From: GCA-2733415 sp965178635
GTDB taxonomy: Bacteria; Bacteroidota; Bacteroidia; Flavobacteriales; Flavobacteriaceae
Direction: 5' to 3'
Assembly (NCBI GenBank): GCA_965178635.1
Contig: CBCXVT010000003.1
Span: forward strand, 168,625 to 232,624
DNA length: 64,000 nt
Below are positions 19,223 to 29,246 of this stretch, piece by piece (position 1 is the first letter of the stretch; each line of letters opens with the position of its first letter). The position numbers were made by a program, and so were the translations under genes. The notes beneath the pieces were generated by a model. That model did not search any database and had not been told where the DNA came from. It saw only the letters and a program-made list of their open reading frames with translations.

Positions 19223-21115
19223 ATGAAAAAAATATTCTTTTTAGGGCTTACAGCCTTAACAGTGTTGTCGTGTAAAACTACAGAAAACACCATACAGCCA
19301 AGTATTCAAACCGTTACAAAATCTACATCTATCACATCTAAAGACACCTATTGGCAACAGCATGTTGACTATAAAATGGCTATTGATATGGATGTGAACA
19401 ACTATCAATATAAAGGGCAGCAAGAGTTGGTGTATACGAACAATTCGCCTGATGATTTAGATAAAGTGTATTACCACTTGTATTTCAACGCCTTTCAACC
19501 AGGTAGTGAGATGGATGTTCGTTTAGCGACTGTTCCTGATCCTGATGGACGTATGACTGTTAATACTGGCACAAAAGAAAATCCAAAAATTGTGAGTAGA
19601 ATTGCTGGTTTAAAACCTAATGAAATTGGTTTTATAAAGGTCAACTCATTAACACAAAATGGGGTTGCAATACAACATAAAACTGTTGGAACTGTTTTAG
19701 AAGTGACTTTAGACAAGCCAATCAAATCTGGTGAAAAAGTAACCTTTAATATGGATTTCTTAGGGCAAGTGCCTTTGCAAATTCGTCGTTCAGGAAGAAA
19801 CAACGCTGAGGGCGTAGCGCTTTCTATGACACAATGGTTTCCAAAGTTAGCAGAATATGATTTTGAAGGATGGCATGCAGATGCGTACATCGCAAGAGAA
19901 TTTCATGGTGTTTGGGGAAATTTTGATGTGAAGTTAACTATCGATAAAAATTATACTGTTGGTGGTTCTGGTTATTTACAAAACCCAAATCAGATAGGAC
20001 ATGGGTATGAAGATACTGGAGTAACTGTTCCTAAAACAAAAGGGGATAAGTTAACGTGGCATTTTGTAGCACCTAATGTGCACGATTTTACTTGGGCTGC
20101 AGATCCAGATTACATCCATGATAAAATTAAAGGAGAAAACGGTGTTGATTTACATTTCTTGTATAAAAACGATGACAGCATCAAAGAAAACTGGAAAAAA
20201 CTACAGCCGCGTACTGCTGAATTATTAGCGTTTTTTAATGAAAATATTGGACCATATCCATGGAAACAATACTCTGTAATTCAAGGTGGAGATGGTGGAA
20301 TGGAGTATGCTATGTGTACGTTAATTACCGGAAAACGTAAATTAGAAAGCTTAATAGGCGTTACGGCTCACGAAATGGCTCATGCATGGTTCCAGCACTT
20401 ATTTGCTACAAATGAAACAAAGCACGAATGGATGGATGAAGGAATGACCTCTTATATTTCTGATTTAGCGGAAGGAGAAGGAAAAGATAATCCGTTTGCA
20501 GGTGCTTACAGGAATTACAATTACTTAGCTAATTCTGGTAAAGAAGAACCACAAACAACTTATGCTGATCGTTACCACTCAAATATGGCTTATGGGATTA
20601 CAGCTTATAGTAAAGGGGAAATCTTTTTAGCCCAATTAGGTTACATCATTGGAGAAGATAAATTAACCGAAACTTTAAAAGAGTATTATAACCAATGGGG
20701 ATTCAAACACCCAACACCAAATGACTTTAAACGTGTTGCTGAAAAAGTATCTGGATTTGAGTTGGACTGGTACTTAACAGAGTGGACACAAACAACTAAA
20801 ACTATTGATTATGCAGTAGCGTCTGTTGAAGGCAAAACTGTAACTTTAGAACGCAAAGGAGCTTTACCTATGCCAATTGATGTAGTTATTGAGTATACAG
20901 ACGGTAGTAAAGAATATATTTATATTCCGTTACAGATGGCACGAGCTGAAAAAGCTAATGCGTATCCAGAATTAACAAGAACAGTGAAAACTGATTGGGC
21001 TTGGGCACATCCTACCTATACCTTTGAAACTACAAAAGACATTAAAACTTTAACTATTGATCCGTCTACCTTAATGGCTGATATAGATAGAACTAATAAT
21101 ACGTACACAAAATAG
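19223..21115 (+). CDS. M1 family metallopeptidase (aminopeptidase N type), lipoprotein
   Basis: A 630-residue exported zinc peptidase. ATG 19223 gives a signal ending in the lipobox LSC; an earlier frame start at 19181 overlaps the terminator and is rejected. The zinc site HEMAHAWFQH lies near residue 390 with the third ligand Glu in WMDEGMTSY, and GGMEYAM matches the GxMEN substrate-binding motif. It is likely a periplasmic or surface aminopeptidase. A terminator follows. Confidence 0.92.
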   Translation: MKKIFFLGLTALTVLSCKTTENTIQPSIQTVTKSTSITSKDTYWQQHVDYKMAIDMDVNNYQYKGQQELVYTNNSPDDLDKVYYHLYFNAFQPGSEMDVRLATVPDPDGRMTVNTGTKENPKIVSRIAGLKPNEIGFIKVNSLTQNGVAIQHKTVGTVLEVTLDKPIKSGEKVTFNMDFLGQVPLQIRRSGRNNAEGVALSMTQWFPKLAEYDFEGWHADAYIAREFHGVWGNFDVKLTIDKNYTVGGSGYLQNPNQIGHGYEDTGVTVPKTKGDKLTWHFVAPNVHDFTWAADPDYIHDKIKGENGVDLHFLYKNDDSIKENWKKLQPRTAELLAFFNENIGPYPWKQYSVIQGGDGGMEYAMCTLITGKRKLESLIGVTAHEMAHAWFQHLFATNETKHEWMDEGMTSYISDLAEGEGKDNPFAGAYRNYNYLANSGKEEPQTTYADRYHSNMAYGITAYSKGEIFLAQLGYIIGEDKLTETLKEYYNQWGFKHPTPNDFKRVAEKVSGFELDWYLTEWTQTTKTIDYAVASVEGKTVTLERKGALPMPIDVVIEYTDGSKEYIYIPLQMARAEKANAYPELTRTVKTDWAWAHPTYTFETTKDIKTLTIDPSTLMADIDRTNNTYTK

Positions 21116-21135
21116 ATTTGTAAGTTATTGATTTT

Positions 21136-21170
21136 AAAAAGCCTTTGAACTATTTCAAAGGCTTTTTTTT
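21136..21170 (+). terminator. Rho-independent terminator after the M1 peptidase
   Basis: An 11-bp stem (AAAGCCTTTGA with TCAAAGGCTTT), a six-base loop and a T8 run. Confidence 0.92.
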
Positions 21171-21224
21171 GGTAATTAATACCTTGGCTTGCTATTTGAT
21201 TAACTCTACTAAAAAAATAGTAAT

Positions 21225-22061
21225 ATGAGAATTTTGATAGCCGTTTGTATGTGTTTTTCTGTGTTATGTTCAGGACAGAGTCAATTAGAAACTGCTAAAA
21301 AGCGTTTAAAAAATCGGACAGAAACTACCACTACTTCAGGAGATTCTGATAATTCATATTATGACGATTCCGAAGAAAAAAAACAAACATTTGGTCAGAA
21401 AGTAGCTCAATTTTTATTTATTGAACTTATTGTAAAACCTATCTACCACGGTACAAAATATGTGTTAGTTGGTGATGCACATAATGTGAGTGTTTACAAC
21501 CCAACACCATATGCCAATAAGACGGGTGGGGAATATATCCCTTTTTATGGTGATGATGAAGAACAAGATTACGATTTTAGGCTTAGTTTACTACAAGCGT
21601 CTTTGAGTTACACAAGCGGACAATTTAATATTAATGGACTGCACTCCGATATTGAATACCGTTTTAATGATTTGCATGGTGTTACTGTAAAATACGATCG
21701 GTTTACAGAACGTCATTTTGGAACAACAGAAGTTTTAGAATTAGGAGGGATTACATATAATCATTACCGTATTAGAAACGAAAGAATTTCTGCGTGGTGG
21801 AGTTTAGGTTTAGCTGGAGTAACAGATGTTGGTTCAGGTTTAAGGTACGGAGTAGGAGCACGGGTGTTTTTAAAAAAACCATTAAGTGTATTAGTGTCTT
21901 GGCAACAAGACCTTATGGAACATGAAACAATAAATGAAGCTAAGTTTCAATTGGATTACCATTGGAAAAAAATGAGCTTCTTTGCAGGCTTTAATCATTT
22001 TAATATTGCTAAAGTTCGTGTGCCGTCAGTGGCAATTGGTTTGCGTTATAAATTCAGATAA
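21225..22061 (+). CDS. Predicted outer-membrane beta-barrel protein, unknown function
   Basis: A 278-residue protein with a signal peptide (about 1-18), a low-complexity Ser/Thr/Asp-rich stretch at 30-55, and then alternating amphipathic strands ending in a basic-aromatic C-terminus (LRYKFR), as expected of a small outer-membrane barrel. No TonB plug or OmpA domain is present. It lies upstream of rnpA on the same strand. Not assigned to a family. Confidence 0.7.
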   Translation: MRILIAVCMCFSVLCSGQSQLETAKKRLKNRTETTTTSGDSDNSYYDDSEEKKQTFGQKVAQFLFIELIVKPIYHGTKYVLVGDAHNVSVYNPTPYANKTGGEYIPFYGDDEEQDYDFRLSLLQASLSYTSGQFNINGLHSDIEYRFNDLHGVTVKYDRFTERHFGTTEVLELGGITYNHYRIRNERISAWWSLGLAGVTDVGSGLRYGVGARVFLKKPLSVLVSWQQDLMEHETINEAKFQLDYHWKKMSFFAGFNHFNIAKVRVPSVAIGLRYKFR

Positions 22062-22109
22062 AACTATAATTGTGTAGTCATATTTAAAAGGGTTGTTTAT
22101 TTTTACGCA

Positions 22110-22484
22110 ATGAATCAGACTTACCCGTCCATAGAAAAATTAAAAAGCAAGAAACTCTTAGATGAGTTGTTTTCTTCTGGGAAAAAAATCAATGCATTTC
22201 CTATTAAATTAGTGTATAAACAATTGGATTTTGAAGATGACACCTTAATTAAAACCGGGGTGTCTGTACCTAAACGTAATTTTAAAAAAGCGGTAGATAG
22301 AAACAGAATCAAACGATTACTCCGTGAAGCATACAGACTTAACAAACACATTATACATGACGGCCTTGATCAAAAGTATGTCTGTATGTTTTTGTATCTT
22401 GGGAAAGAAATGCCAACTTTTGAAGAGTTGCACGCTAAAATAGAACTCTTGTTAGCTAAATTACTTGTAAAAGAAGAACAGTAA
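22110..22484 (+). CDS. rnpA: Ribonuclease P protein component
   Basis: A 124-residue basic protein that binds RNase P RNA and helps trim the 5' leader of pre-tRNA. The signature FKKAVDRNRIKRLLREAYR (about 60-78) is present. The usual neighbour rpmH is absent; the gene lies between a beta-barrel gene and an S41 peptidase gene. A TATTTTTA element abuts the start codon. Confidence 0.94.
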   Translation: MNQTYPSIEKLKSKKLLDELFSSGKKINAFPIKLVYKQLDFEDDTLIKTGVSVPKRNFKKAVDRNRIKRLLREAYRLNKHIIHDGLDQKYVCMFLYLGKEMPTFEELHAKIELLLAKLLVKEEQ

Positions 22485-22530
22485 AATTCTTTTAGAGTAG
22501 TTGTTAATAGCACATAAAATATATCATATT

Positions 22531-24156
22531 ATGAAAACACTACTTAAAAAAAGAATCCTCATACCTGTTGCAGCAATCTTTTTGTTGGTAACAACATCTG
22601 CATTTAAAAATGATTTCTTTGAAATTGCCAAACAAATAGAAATTTTCACAACGTTATTTAAAGAACTCAACATGAATTATGTTGATGAAACCAATCCAGG
22701 GGAGTTAATGGATACGGCCATCAAAAGCATGTTGAAAGATTTAGATCCGTACACGCAGTTTCATAACGAACAAGATGTAGAGTCATATAAAATAAATAAT
22801 TCCGGAGAATACACAGGAATTGGTGCAGCTATCAATAGAAAGGACGGCCGATTGTTTGTTACAGAAGCATTTAAAGATTATCCAGCAGATAAAGCTGGTT
22901 TAAAAGCCGGAGATGAGATTATTCAGGTTGGAAATATCAAAGTAGCAGATTCTAAAGAAGACACCGCTACGCTCTTAAAAGGGGCTTCAAATTCAACTAT
23001 TGCAATTACATATTTGCGTCAAGGCAAAGAATTGCAAACCACATTAACGCGTTCTGCAATTGATATTGATGCAGTGCCGTTTTACAAATTGATTGATGGC
23101 AAAACCGGTTATATTGTGCTGAGTAAGTTTAACAGCAAAGCTTTTCAGCAAACCAAAGTCGCTGTAATCAAATTAAAAGAGGAAGGCGCTACACAATTAA
23201 TTTTAGATTTACGAAACAATCCAGGAGGGCTATTACGAGAATCTATTAGAATAGTCAACTTATTTGTACCAAAAGATCAAGTGGTTGTAACCACAAAATC
23301 GAAAGTTAAAAAGTATAATAAAACCTATAAAACCAAAGAAAATCCATTAGATACAGAAATTCCGTTAGTAGTTTTAATCAATGAACGTAGTGCATCTGCT
23401 AGTGAAATTGTTTCTGGCTCATTACAAGATTTAGACAGAGCGGTTATTGTAGGTAAACGAAGTTTTGGAAAAGGTTTAGTGCAACGTCCTAAAAAACTAA
23501 CTTATGGTACGCAATTAAAGGTGACCATTTCTAGATATTACACACCATCTGGGAGATGTATTCAAGCTTTAGATTATTGGAATAGGGATGATAAAGGAAA
23601 TGCCGTTCGTACAGATGAAAAAAACTACACCGCTTTTAAAACCCAAAAAGGGCGTACAGTTTATGATGGTGGAGGCGTAGCGCCAGATGTAGCAATTACA
23701 AAAAACAAAGTCAGTAATATCACAAAAGCCTTATCTAGTGAACTTATCATATTTAACTTCTGTACTGAGTTTTATTACAAACACAGGTTCAATACGCTAT
23801 CAGAATTTAAATTTACTGATGTAGATTATGAGTCGTTCAAACAATTTGTGGCATCTAGTAATTTCAACTATAAAACCAATACTGAAAAAATAATTGACGC
23901 TTTAAAGCGAGAATCTGATAAAGATCAACTTGAATTAGATTCAGAAATCTCTAATTTAACCAACAGTATTTCACGTGAAAAAACTGCTGCTCTTGTTAAA
24001 AACAAGAAAGAATTACAGACACTAATTTCTGATCAATTAATTACACGTTATTTTTACAAAGAAGGCTTATACAACTACCAATTAACACACCATGATGCTA
24101 TTATAAAAGCTGTTTCTATTTTAGAATCAAAAGAGTATAACACCATTTTAAACTAA
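22531..24156 (+). CDS. S41 family C-terminal processing peptidase
   Basis: A 541-residue peptidase with an N-terminal signal or anchor (about 8-22), a PDZ domain (about 90-170, containing PADKAGLKAGDEI) and the Ser/Lys peptidase domain: the serine lies in NERSASASEI, the lysine in GKRSFGKG. A long C-terminal helical region (about 400-541) follows. ATG 22531 is preferred over a TTG ten codons upstream. It is probably cotranscribed with rnpA, 46 bases upstream. Confidence 0.92.
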   Translation: MKTLLKKRILIPVAAIFLLVTTSAFKNDFFEIAKQIEIFTTLFKELNMNYVDETNPGELMDTAIKSMLKDLDPYTQFHNEQDVESYKINNSGEYTGIGAAINRKDGRLFVTEAFKDYPADKAGLKAGDEIIQVGNIKVADSKEDTATLLKGASNSTIAITYLRQGKELQTTLTRSAIDIDAVPFYKLIDGKTGYIVLSKFNSKAFQQTKVAVIKLKEEGATQLILDLRNNPGGLLRESIRIVNLFVPKDQVVVTTKSKVKKYNKTYKTKENPLDTEIPLVVLINERSASASEIVSGSLQDLDRAVIVGKRSFGKGLVQRPKKLTYGTQLKVTISRYYTPSGRCIQALDYWNRDDKGNAVRTDEKNYTAFKTQKGRTVYDGGGVAPDVAITKNKVSNITKALSSELIIFNFCTEFYYKHRFNTLSEFKFTDVDYESFKQFVASSNFNYKTNTEKIIDALKRESDKDQLELDSEISNLTNSISREKTAALVKNKKELQTLISDQLITRYFYKEGLYNYQLTHHDAIIKAVSILESKEYNTILN

Positions 24157-24208
24157 GTTGGTACACCATTTGATTACAATTTATTAGATTTGTTAAAACC
24201 CAATATTT

Positions 24209-25057
24209 ATGAAATTTATTTACTTTTCGTTACTTTCTTTATTTTTTACTACTACACTTATTGCTCAAAAACAACATAGAGATTTAAATGTGTATTTTGA
24301 CACAGCCATCTATAAATTGAATGAAAAAGAACAAAAAAGTGTAGCTAAATTCATTACAGATTTAGGACCAGATCACGTTCGTGAAATTGTACTTTATGGG
24401 TATACAGATGATCGTGGTTCTGATAAATACAATATGAACTTATCTATTAAACGGGCTAGAAATGTTAAAAAGCATTTGTTAGATTTAGGGGTAAGTCCAG
24501 AAGTTTTTAAAATAGTAAAAGGAAAAGGTGAAGTTGTTATTAGAAAATTTGATCAAGTAGAAACAGATATTGTTCGTGGATTAAACCGTAAGGTAACTAT
24601 AGATATTACAACTGGTATTCCAAAACCAAAAGTGAATGAAACTTTAATTCAGAATAAAATTGTTGAACCTATAAACATAGGGGATAAGTATGTTTTAGAA
24701 AACATCCATTTTCAAGAAGGGTACGCTTGGATTACAGAAAAATCATTCCCTCACTTAAGGAAATTAGCTAAAATTTTAACAGACAGACCAGATATTTATA
24801 TTGAAATTTTAGGACATGTATGTTGTACGCGTTATGGTAGAGATGCTATTGATCGTAAAACAAAAAAGCAAAACTTATCGCACACCAGAGCAAAAGCCAT
24901 ATACATGTATTTGCGTAGAAAGGGAATTGCAAAAGATCGTATGCGCTATAAAGGCATGCGCCGCACACAACCTTTAGGAAAAGGGGCAGAATATGATAGG
25001 CGTGTAGAAATTGTAGTGAAAAATATTGTGAAAAAGAGACGTTTTCACGGAAATTAG
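24209..25057 (+). CDS. Exported protein with two tandem OmpA-like domains
   Basis: A 282-residue protein with a signal peptide (about 1-19) followed by two OmpA C-terminal-like peptidoglycan-binding domains: one at about 25-135 (YTDDRGSDKYNMNLSIKRA) and one at about 155-275 (GHVCC, NLSHTRAKAIYMYLRRKGI). There is no beta-barrel or lipobox, so it may be a soluble periplasmic peptidoglycan binder. The adjacent cysteines in GHVCC are unusual for the fold. Confidence 0.85.
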   Translation: MKFIYFSLLSLFFTTTLIAQKQHRDLNVYFDTAIYKLNEKEQKSVAKFITDLGPDHVREIVLYGYTDDRGSDKYNMNLSIKRARNVKKHLLDLGVSPEVFKIVKGKGEVVIRKFDQVETDIVRGLNRKVTIDITTGIPKPKVNETLIQNKIVEPINIGDKYVLENIHFQEGYAWITEKSFPHLRKLAKILTDRPDIYIEILGHVCCTRYGRDAIDRKTKKQNLSHTRAKAIYMYLRRKGIAKDRMRYKGMRRTQPLGKGAEYDRRVEIVVKNIVKKRRFHGN

Positions 25058-25075
25058 TTTTTAATCCATAAACTT

Positions 25076-25513
25076 ATGAAACAAGTAACATTTTCACTTA
25101 TTCTATCTTTCATATTCATAACATGTAAATCTCAAAATATAGAGAAATTGTATGGAACTTGGAAGTATTCTTATGAATTCAAAACAGAAAATAAATTTGC
25201 GTTTGAAACACTTATAATCAAATCGAAAGATAGTTCACAAATCGAAAAAATAAAATTAGAAAAACCCAAAAGTGGAACTAGGAATTTTTATCTAGTTTTT
25301 AATAATAAAACAACATATACAGAAATTAAATCTGGAATTGGAATGCAATTCAAATACAAAGTTTCAAATGATACTATTTATCAAATTGATAAACCAATGT
25401 TTAAATTAATCTCTGTAGATTCAAATAAACTAATTATTGAAAAAATAGATACAAAAAAAAATAGAATATATTTTAAATCGAAAGATGATCTCTCTAAATG
25501 TAAAATCTACTAA
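25076..25513 (+). CDS. Small lipocalin-like lipoprotein
   Basis: A 145-residue protein with a hydrophobic signal and a lipobox near FITC (Cys17), followed by a short beta-rich domain opening with LYGTWKYSYEF, similar to lipocalin-like proteins. It follows the OmpA-like gene closely (18 bases), so may share its transcript, and ends six bases before the convergent acetyltransferase gene. Function unknown. Confidence 0.7.
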   Translation: MKQVTFSLILSFIFITCKSQNIEKLYGTWKYSYEFKTENKFAFETLIIKSKDSSQIEKIKLEKPKSGTRNFYLVFNNKTTYTEIKSGIGMQFKYKVSNDTIYQIDKPMFKLISVDSNKLIIEKIDTKKNRIYFKSKDDLSKCKIY

Positions 25514-25519
25514 AGCTGG

Positions 25520-25963
25520 TTACTTTTTCACCATTTTAATATGTGGAATATCATCTTCTAAATAGCCCTCACCAACTTGCACAAAACCATGTGATTCATA
25601 AAACGTCTTCAAATAAGTTTGTGCAGAAATGTGTATCTCTTTAGTTTTAAATTGAGTTTCAATCACTTCAATACTTTTTTGTATCAAATCATGACCATAG
25701 CCAAATTTGCGTTCTGAGGCTTTAATTATAACACGACCTATACTTGCTTCAGAAAAATAGTTTCCCGCCTTAAAAAGGCGAGAATATCCTATTAGAACGT
25801 TATTCTCATAACCTAAAACATGTAAAGCCTTATCATCTTTACCATCTACATCTTGATACACGCAATCTTGTTCCACAACAAACACTTCACTACGCAATTG
25901 TAGAAGGTCATATAATTCAGTAGTTGTAAGCTCTTGAAAGGTTTTTATTACTATTTGCATCAT
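25520..25963 (-). CDS. ElaA-type GNAT acetyltransferase
   Basis: A 147-residue GNAT-fold protein. The RSEVFVVEQDCVYQDVDGKDD segment near residue 27 marks the ElaA group, and the acetyl-CoA loop is near IGRVIIKASERKFGYGHDL. The acceptor is unknown. A second start ATG one codon downstream is equally possible. It is 18 bases downstream of rnr and may be in its transcript. Confidence 0.87.
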   Translation of the reverse strand: MMQIVIKTFQELTTTELYDLLQLRSEVFVVEQDCVYQDVDGKDDKALHVLGYENNVLIGYSRLFKAGNYFSEASIGRVIIKASERKFGYGHDLIQKSIEVIETQFKTKEIHISAQTYLKTFYESHGFVQVGEGYLEDDIPHIKMVKK

Positions 25964-25981
25964 ATTAATCTAAAACTAAAT

Positions 25982-28171
25982 TTATGATGGGTTAGCTTTT
26001 CCTAAGACTACAAAGTCCAACTGACGTTTTACCAAGTCAGCATTTTTAACCATAATCATCACTTCATCACCTAATTGGTAAATGTTTCCTGAATTTTCAC
26101 CTACTAAGGCATATTGCTTTTCATCAAAGAAATAATAATCATCTTTTATTTCTCTAATACGCACCATTCCTTCACATTTATTAGATACAATTTCTACATA
26201 AATTCCCCATTCAGTTACACCAGAAATCACCCCAACAAATTCTTCATCTTGGTGATCTTGCATGAACTTTACTTGCATGTATTTGATAGAATCACGCTCA
26301 GCTTTTGTTGCTAAATTCTCCATTTCTGAAGAATGCTTACATTTTGCTTCAAATTCTTCTACATTGGCCGTTTTTCCACCATCTAAATAATACTGTAATA
26401 AACGGTGCACCATCACATCCGGATAACGACGAATAGGTGATGTAAAATGAGAATAGTGTTCAAATGCTAAACCGTAATGACCAATATTTGCGGTAGAATA
26501 AGCCGCTTTACTCATCGTTCTAATCGCAAGAGTATCCACCAAATTTTGTTCACCTTTTCCTTTCACATCTTCTAATAATTTATTCAAAGAATTAGACGTT
26601 GTTTTGGCATTTTCTAGGTTCAGTTTATATCCGAATTTAGAGATGATATTTTGTAAGTTTCCTAACTTTTCAGAATCAGGTTCATCATGTATTCTATATA
26701 CAAATGTTTTCTTTTGTTTACCAATAAAAGCCGCCACCTTTCTGTTAGCTAATAACATAAATTCTTCAATTAATTTATTAGCATCTTTAGCGGTTTTAAA
26801 GAACACACCAGTCGGATTTGCATCTGCATCTAAATTGAATTTTACTTCAACTTTATCAAATGAAATTGCACCTTCGTCCATACGATCAGAACGCATTTTT
26901 TTAGCCAATTCATCAAGTTTTAAAATGGCATCTGTAATATGCTGCTCTACTTTATAAGTTTCACCTGTTAGAGATACTTCTGCTGGAACACTAGATTCTC
27001 CAGATTCAATAATAGCCTGCGCTTCTTCATAGGCAAAACGTCTGTCTGAATACGTGACAGTTCTTCCGAACCATTCGTTAACAACTTCAGTTTTATCATT
27101 GATTTCAAATACTGCAGAAAAGGTATATTTTTCTTCATGAGGACGTAATGAACACGCGCCGTTACTCAGTATTTCTGGTAACATTGGCACAACTCGATCT
27201 ACTAAATACACCGATGTTGCACGTTCATAAGCTTCATCATCTAAAACAGTACCTTCTTGTAGATAATGCGATACGTCAGCAATGTGAATTCCTATTTCGT
27301 AATTTCCATTGTCTAATGGCTGAAATGATAAAGCATCGTCAAAATCTTTCGCATCTTTAGGATCAATAGTAAACGTAGGCGTTTTACGCATATCTCTACG
27401 TTTAGCAATTTCTTCAGCTTTTATTTCAAGATCAATATTATTGGCATAATCTTCTACTTTTTTAGGGAATTCATATGGCAAACCATACTCCGCTAAAATG
27501 GAATGAATTTCTGTATTATGCTCTCCTGGTTTTCCTAAAACTTGAATCACTTCTCCAAAAGGGGATTTAGCACGCTCTGGCCAATCATGAATTTCCGCTA
27601 AGACCTTATCACCGTCTTTAGCGCCCATTGTATTACCTTTAGGAATGAAAATATCCACATACATTTTAGAGTTAGAACACTCTACAAAACCAAAGTCTTT
27701 TTGCAAACGTAATACGCCTACAAATTCAGCTTTTGCACGTTTTGATATGTATGTAATTTCACCTTCTAATTTATTATTCTTTTTTCGTCTGTAGGCGTAC
27801 ACTTCAACTTCATCACCATGTAATGCCTTGTTGATGTTTTTAGCGTGCACGAAAATATCACTTTCTGAATCTTCACAAACCACATAACCATTTCCTCTTG
27901 CGGCCATATCAAGTGTTCCTACATAATAAGAATTTCCCTCTTTACGTTCTTTAAGTTGGAATTTCCCTCTTTCTACTTCATCTATTTTTCCTTTCACTTG
28001 TAATTGTCGTAATTTTTTTATGATTTGATTTCTACTATTAGCATCATCTACTCCTAATTTTGTAGAAAGCTGTTTATAGTTGAAACTTTTTTTGTGCTGC
28101 TTTATAAATACCTTCATTAATTTCTCAGTGAGATTTGGTATTTTATTATGACTGCTTTTTTTTCTTGGCAT
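25982..28171 (-). CDS. rnr: Ribonuclease R
   Basis: A 729-residue 3'-to-5' exoribonuclease that degrades structured RNA. Order: an N-terminal helix-turn-helix region (about 10-70), cold-shock domains (about 75-210), the RNB catalytic domain with TIDPKDAKDFDDAL near residue 265, and a C-terminal S1 domain (about 635-720). ATG 28171 (MPRKKSS) is chosen over an in-frame GTG eight codons upstream. The C-terminus lacks the long basic tail of E. coli RNase R. Confidence 0.94.
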   Translation of the reverse strand: MPRKKSSHNKIPNLTEKLMKVFIKQHKKSFNYKQLSTKLGVDDANSRNQIIKKLRQLQVKGKIDEVERGKFQLKERKEGNSYYVGTLDMAARGNGYVVCEDSESDIFVHAKNINKALHGDEVEVYAYRRKKNNKLEGEITYISKRAKAEFVGVLRLQKDFGFVECSNSKMYVDIFIPKGNTMGAKDGDKVLAEIHDWPERAKSPFGEVIQVLGKPGEHNTEIHSILAEYGLPYEFPKKVEDYANNIDLEIKAEEIAKRRDMRKTPTFTIDPKDAKDFDDALSFQPLDNGNYEIGIHIADVSHYLQEGTVLDDEAYERATSVYLVDRVVPMLPEILSNGACSLRPHEEKYTFSAVFEINDKTEVVNEWFGRTVTYSDRRFAYEEAQAIIESGESSVPAEVSLTGETYKVEQHITDAILKLDELAKKMRSDRMDEGAISFDKVEVKFNLDADANPTGVFFKTAKDANKLIEEFMLLANRKVAAFIGKQKKTFVYRIHDEPDSEKLGNLQNIISKFGYKLNLENAKTTSNSLNKLLEDVKGKGEQNLVDTLAIRTMSKAAYSTANIGHYGLAFEHYSHFTSPIRRYPDVMVHRLLQYYLDGGKTANVEEFEAKCKHSSEMENLATKAERDSIKYMQVKFMQDHQDEEFVGVISGVTEWGIYVEIVSNKCEGMVRIREIKDDYYFFDEKQYALVGENSGNIYQLGDEVMIMVKNADLVKRQLDFVVLGKANPS

Positions 28172-28402
28172 TATATTATATTTATCTGTTACCAATTTAC
28201 AACAAACTCATTCATCAAAAATGCATAGTTTGTTATTTTATGGTAATTTCTATAACTATAAATATTTCTTATAGTTAATTAATTAATTTATTATTTTTAT
28301 TTATTGAACAATGTTTTTTAAGCTTGTTTTTAAGCTTGTTAATTAAAATTTAAAAGGATTTGCATGTCATTATTTCAAAACCCTCTTAAATTGTGTTTAA
28401 AA

Positions 28403-29245
28403 TTAGTTTTTAGTGTTTTCTAACACATAAATTAAGGAAGAATACTCGGAAGTTCGTTTTGCTTTTAAATTTGAACGTAAACCAACACAAAATGCTTTAA
28501 TAAAATTTTGATGTCCGGTTTTATACTTTTCACTTAAAAGAGAAACGTAAAACGAATCAAACTGCATTGGTACAGTTTTTACAACAGTCATACCAAATTT
28601 AGAAAAAAGTAATTTAATTGAATTCTGAGAAAAATGCCATAAATGTCTAGGAACATCATAAGCGGCCCAATATTCTTTATAATAAGAAGCATCATAACTT
28701 TTATGATTTGGTACTGCTATAATTAATTTTCCATTTGGTTTCAATAATCGTTTGAACAGACTAACATGTTCCTCTAAATCTGGCAAATGTTCCAGCACAT
28801 GCCATAATGAAATCACATCAAAACTATGGTCAGGTAGTTTATTTAATTCTGATATATCAAAAACTCTATTATTAGTTTTTGAATTTGCAATTGCTCGTGC
28901 ATTTTCGTTTGGTTCAATTCCGGTAATCTTCCAACCATTATCATGAGCTGCTTTTAACACATCACCAGTACCACAACCAATATCTAAAAATGTTCCTTTA
29001 TCAGATAATGAATTTATCAAACTGATTTTATTTTTTATAGCATAACTACGAACTAAATGATACACTTTTTCAAACAGATTACGTTTTGCATCTGTGTGAG
29101 AAATGTAATCTTCTGTTTCGTAATATTTAGATAATTCAGATGGGGCCGGTAAAGGAAAAGTCTCCAATATATCAAACTCAGAATTGTAATGCAATTCAAA
29201 AATTTCTTTTGAAACGGAATGGTCTTTTACAGTAATAGTTTTCAA
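28403..29245 (-). CDS. Class I SAM-dependent methyltransferase
   Basis: A 280-residue Rossmann-fold methyltransferase. The SAM loop FLDIGCGTGDVL (about 88-99) and the motif II/III region SFDVISLWHVLEHLPD are typical. The substrate is unknown; the form resembles UbiE/cell-surface-sugar or polyketide type methyltransferases. It lies one base after the gene at 29247-29717 and is probably cotranscribed with it. A stretch of about 230 bases separates it from rnr and holds only AT-rich sequence with a short AAGCTTGTT repeat. Confidence 0.85.
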   Translation of the reverse strand: MKTITVKDHSVSKEIFELHYNSEFDILETFPLPAPSELSKYYETEDYISHTDAKRNLFEKVYHLVRSYAIKNKISLINSLSDKGTFLDIGCGTGDVLKAAHDNGWKITGIEPNENARAIANSKTNNRVFDISELNKLPDHSFDVISLWHVLEHLPDLEEHVSLFKRLLKPNGKLIIAVPNHKSYDASYYKEYWAAYDVPRHLWHFSQNSIKLLFSKFGMTVVKTVPMQFDSFYVSLLSEKYKTGHQNFIKAFCVGLRSNLKAKRTSEYSSLIYVLENTKN

Positions 29246-29246
29246 T

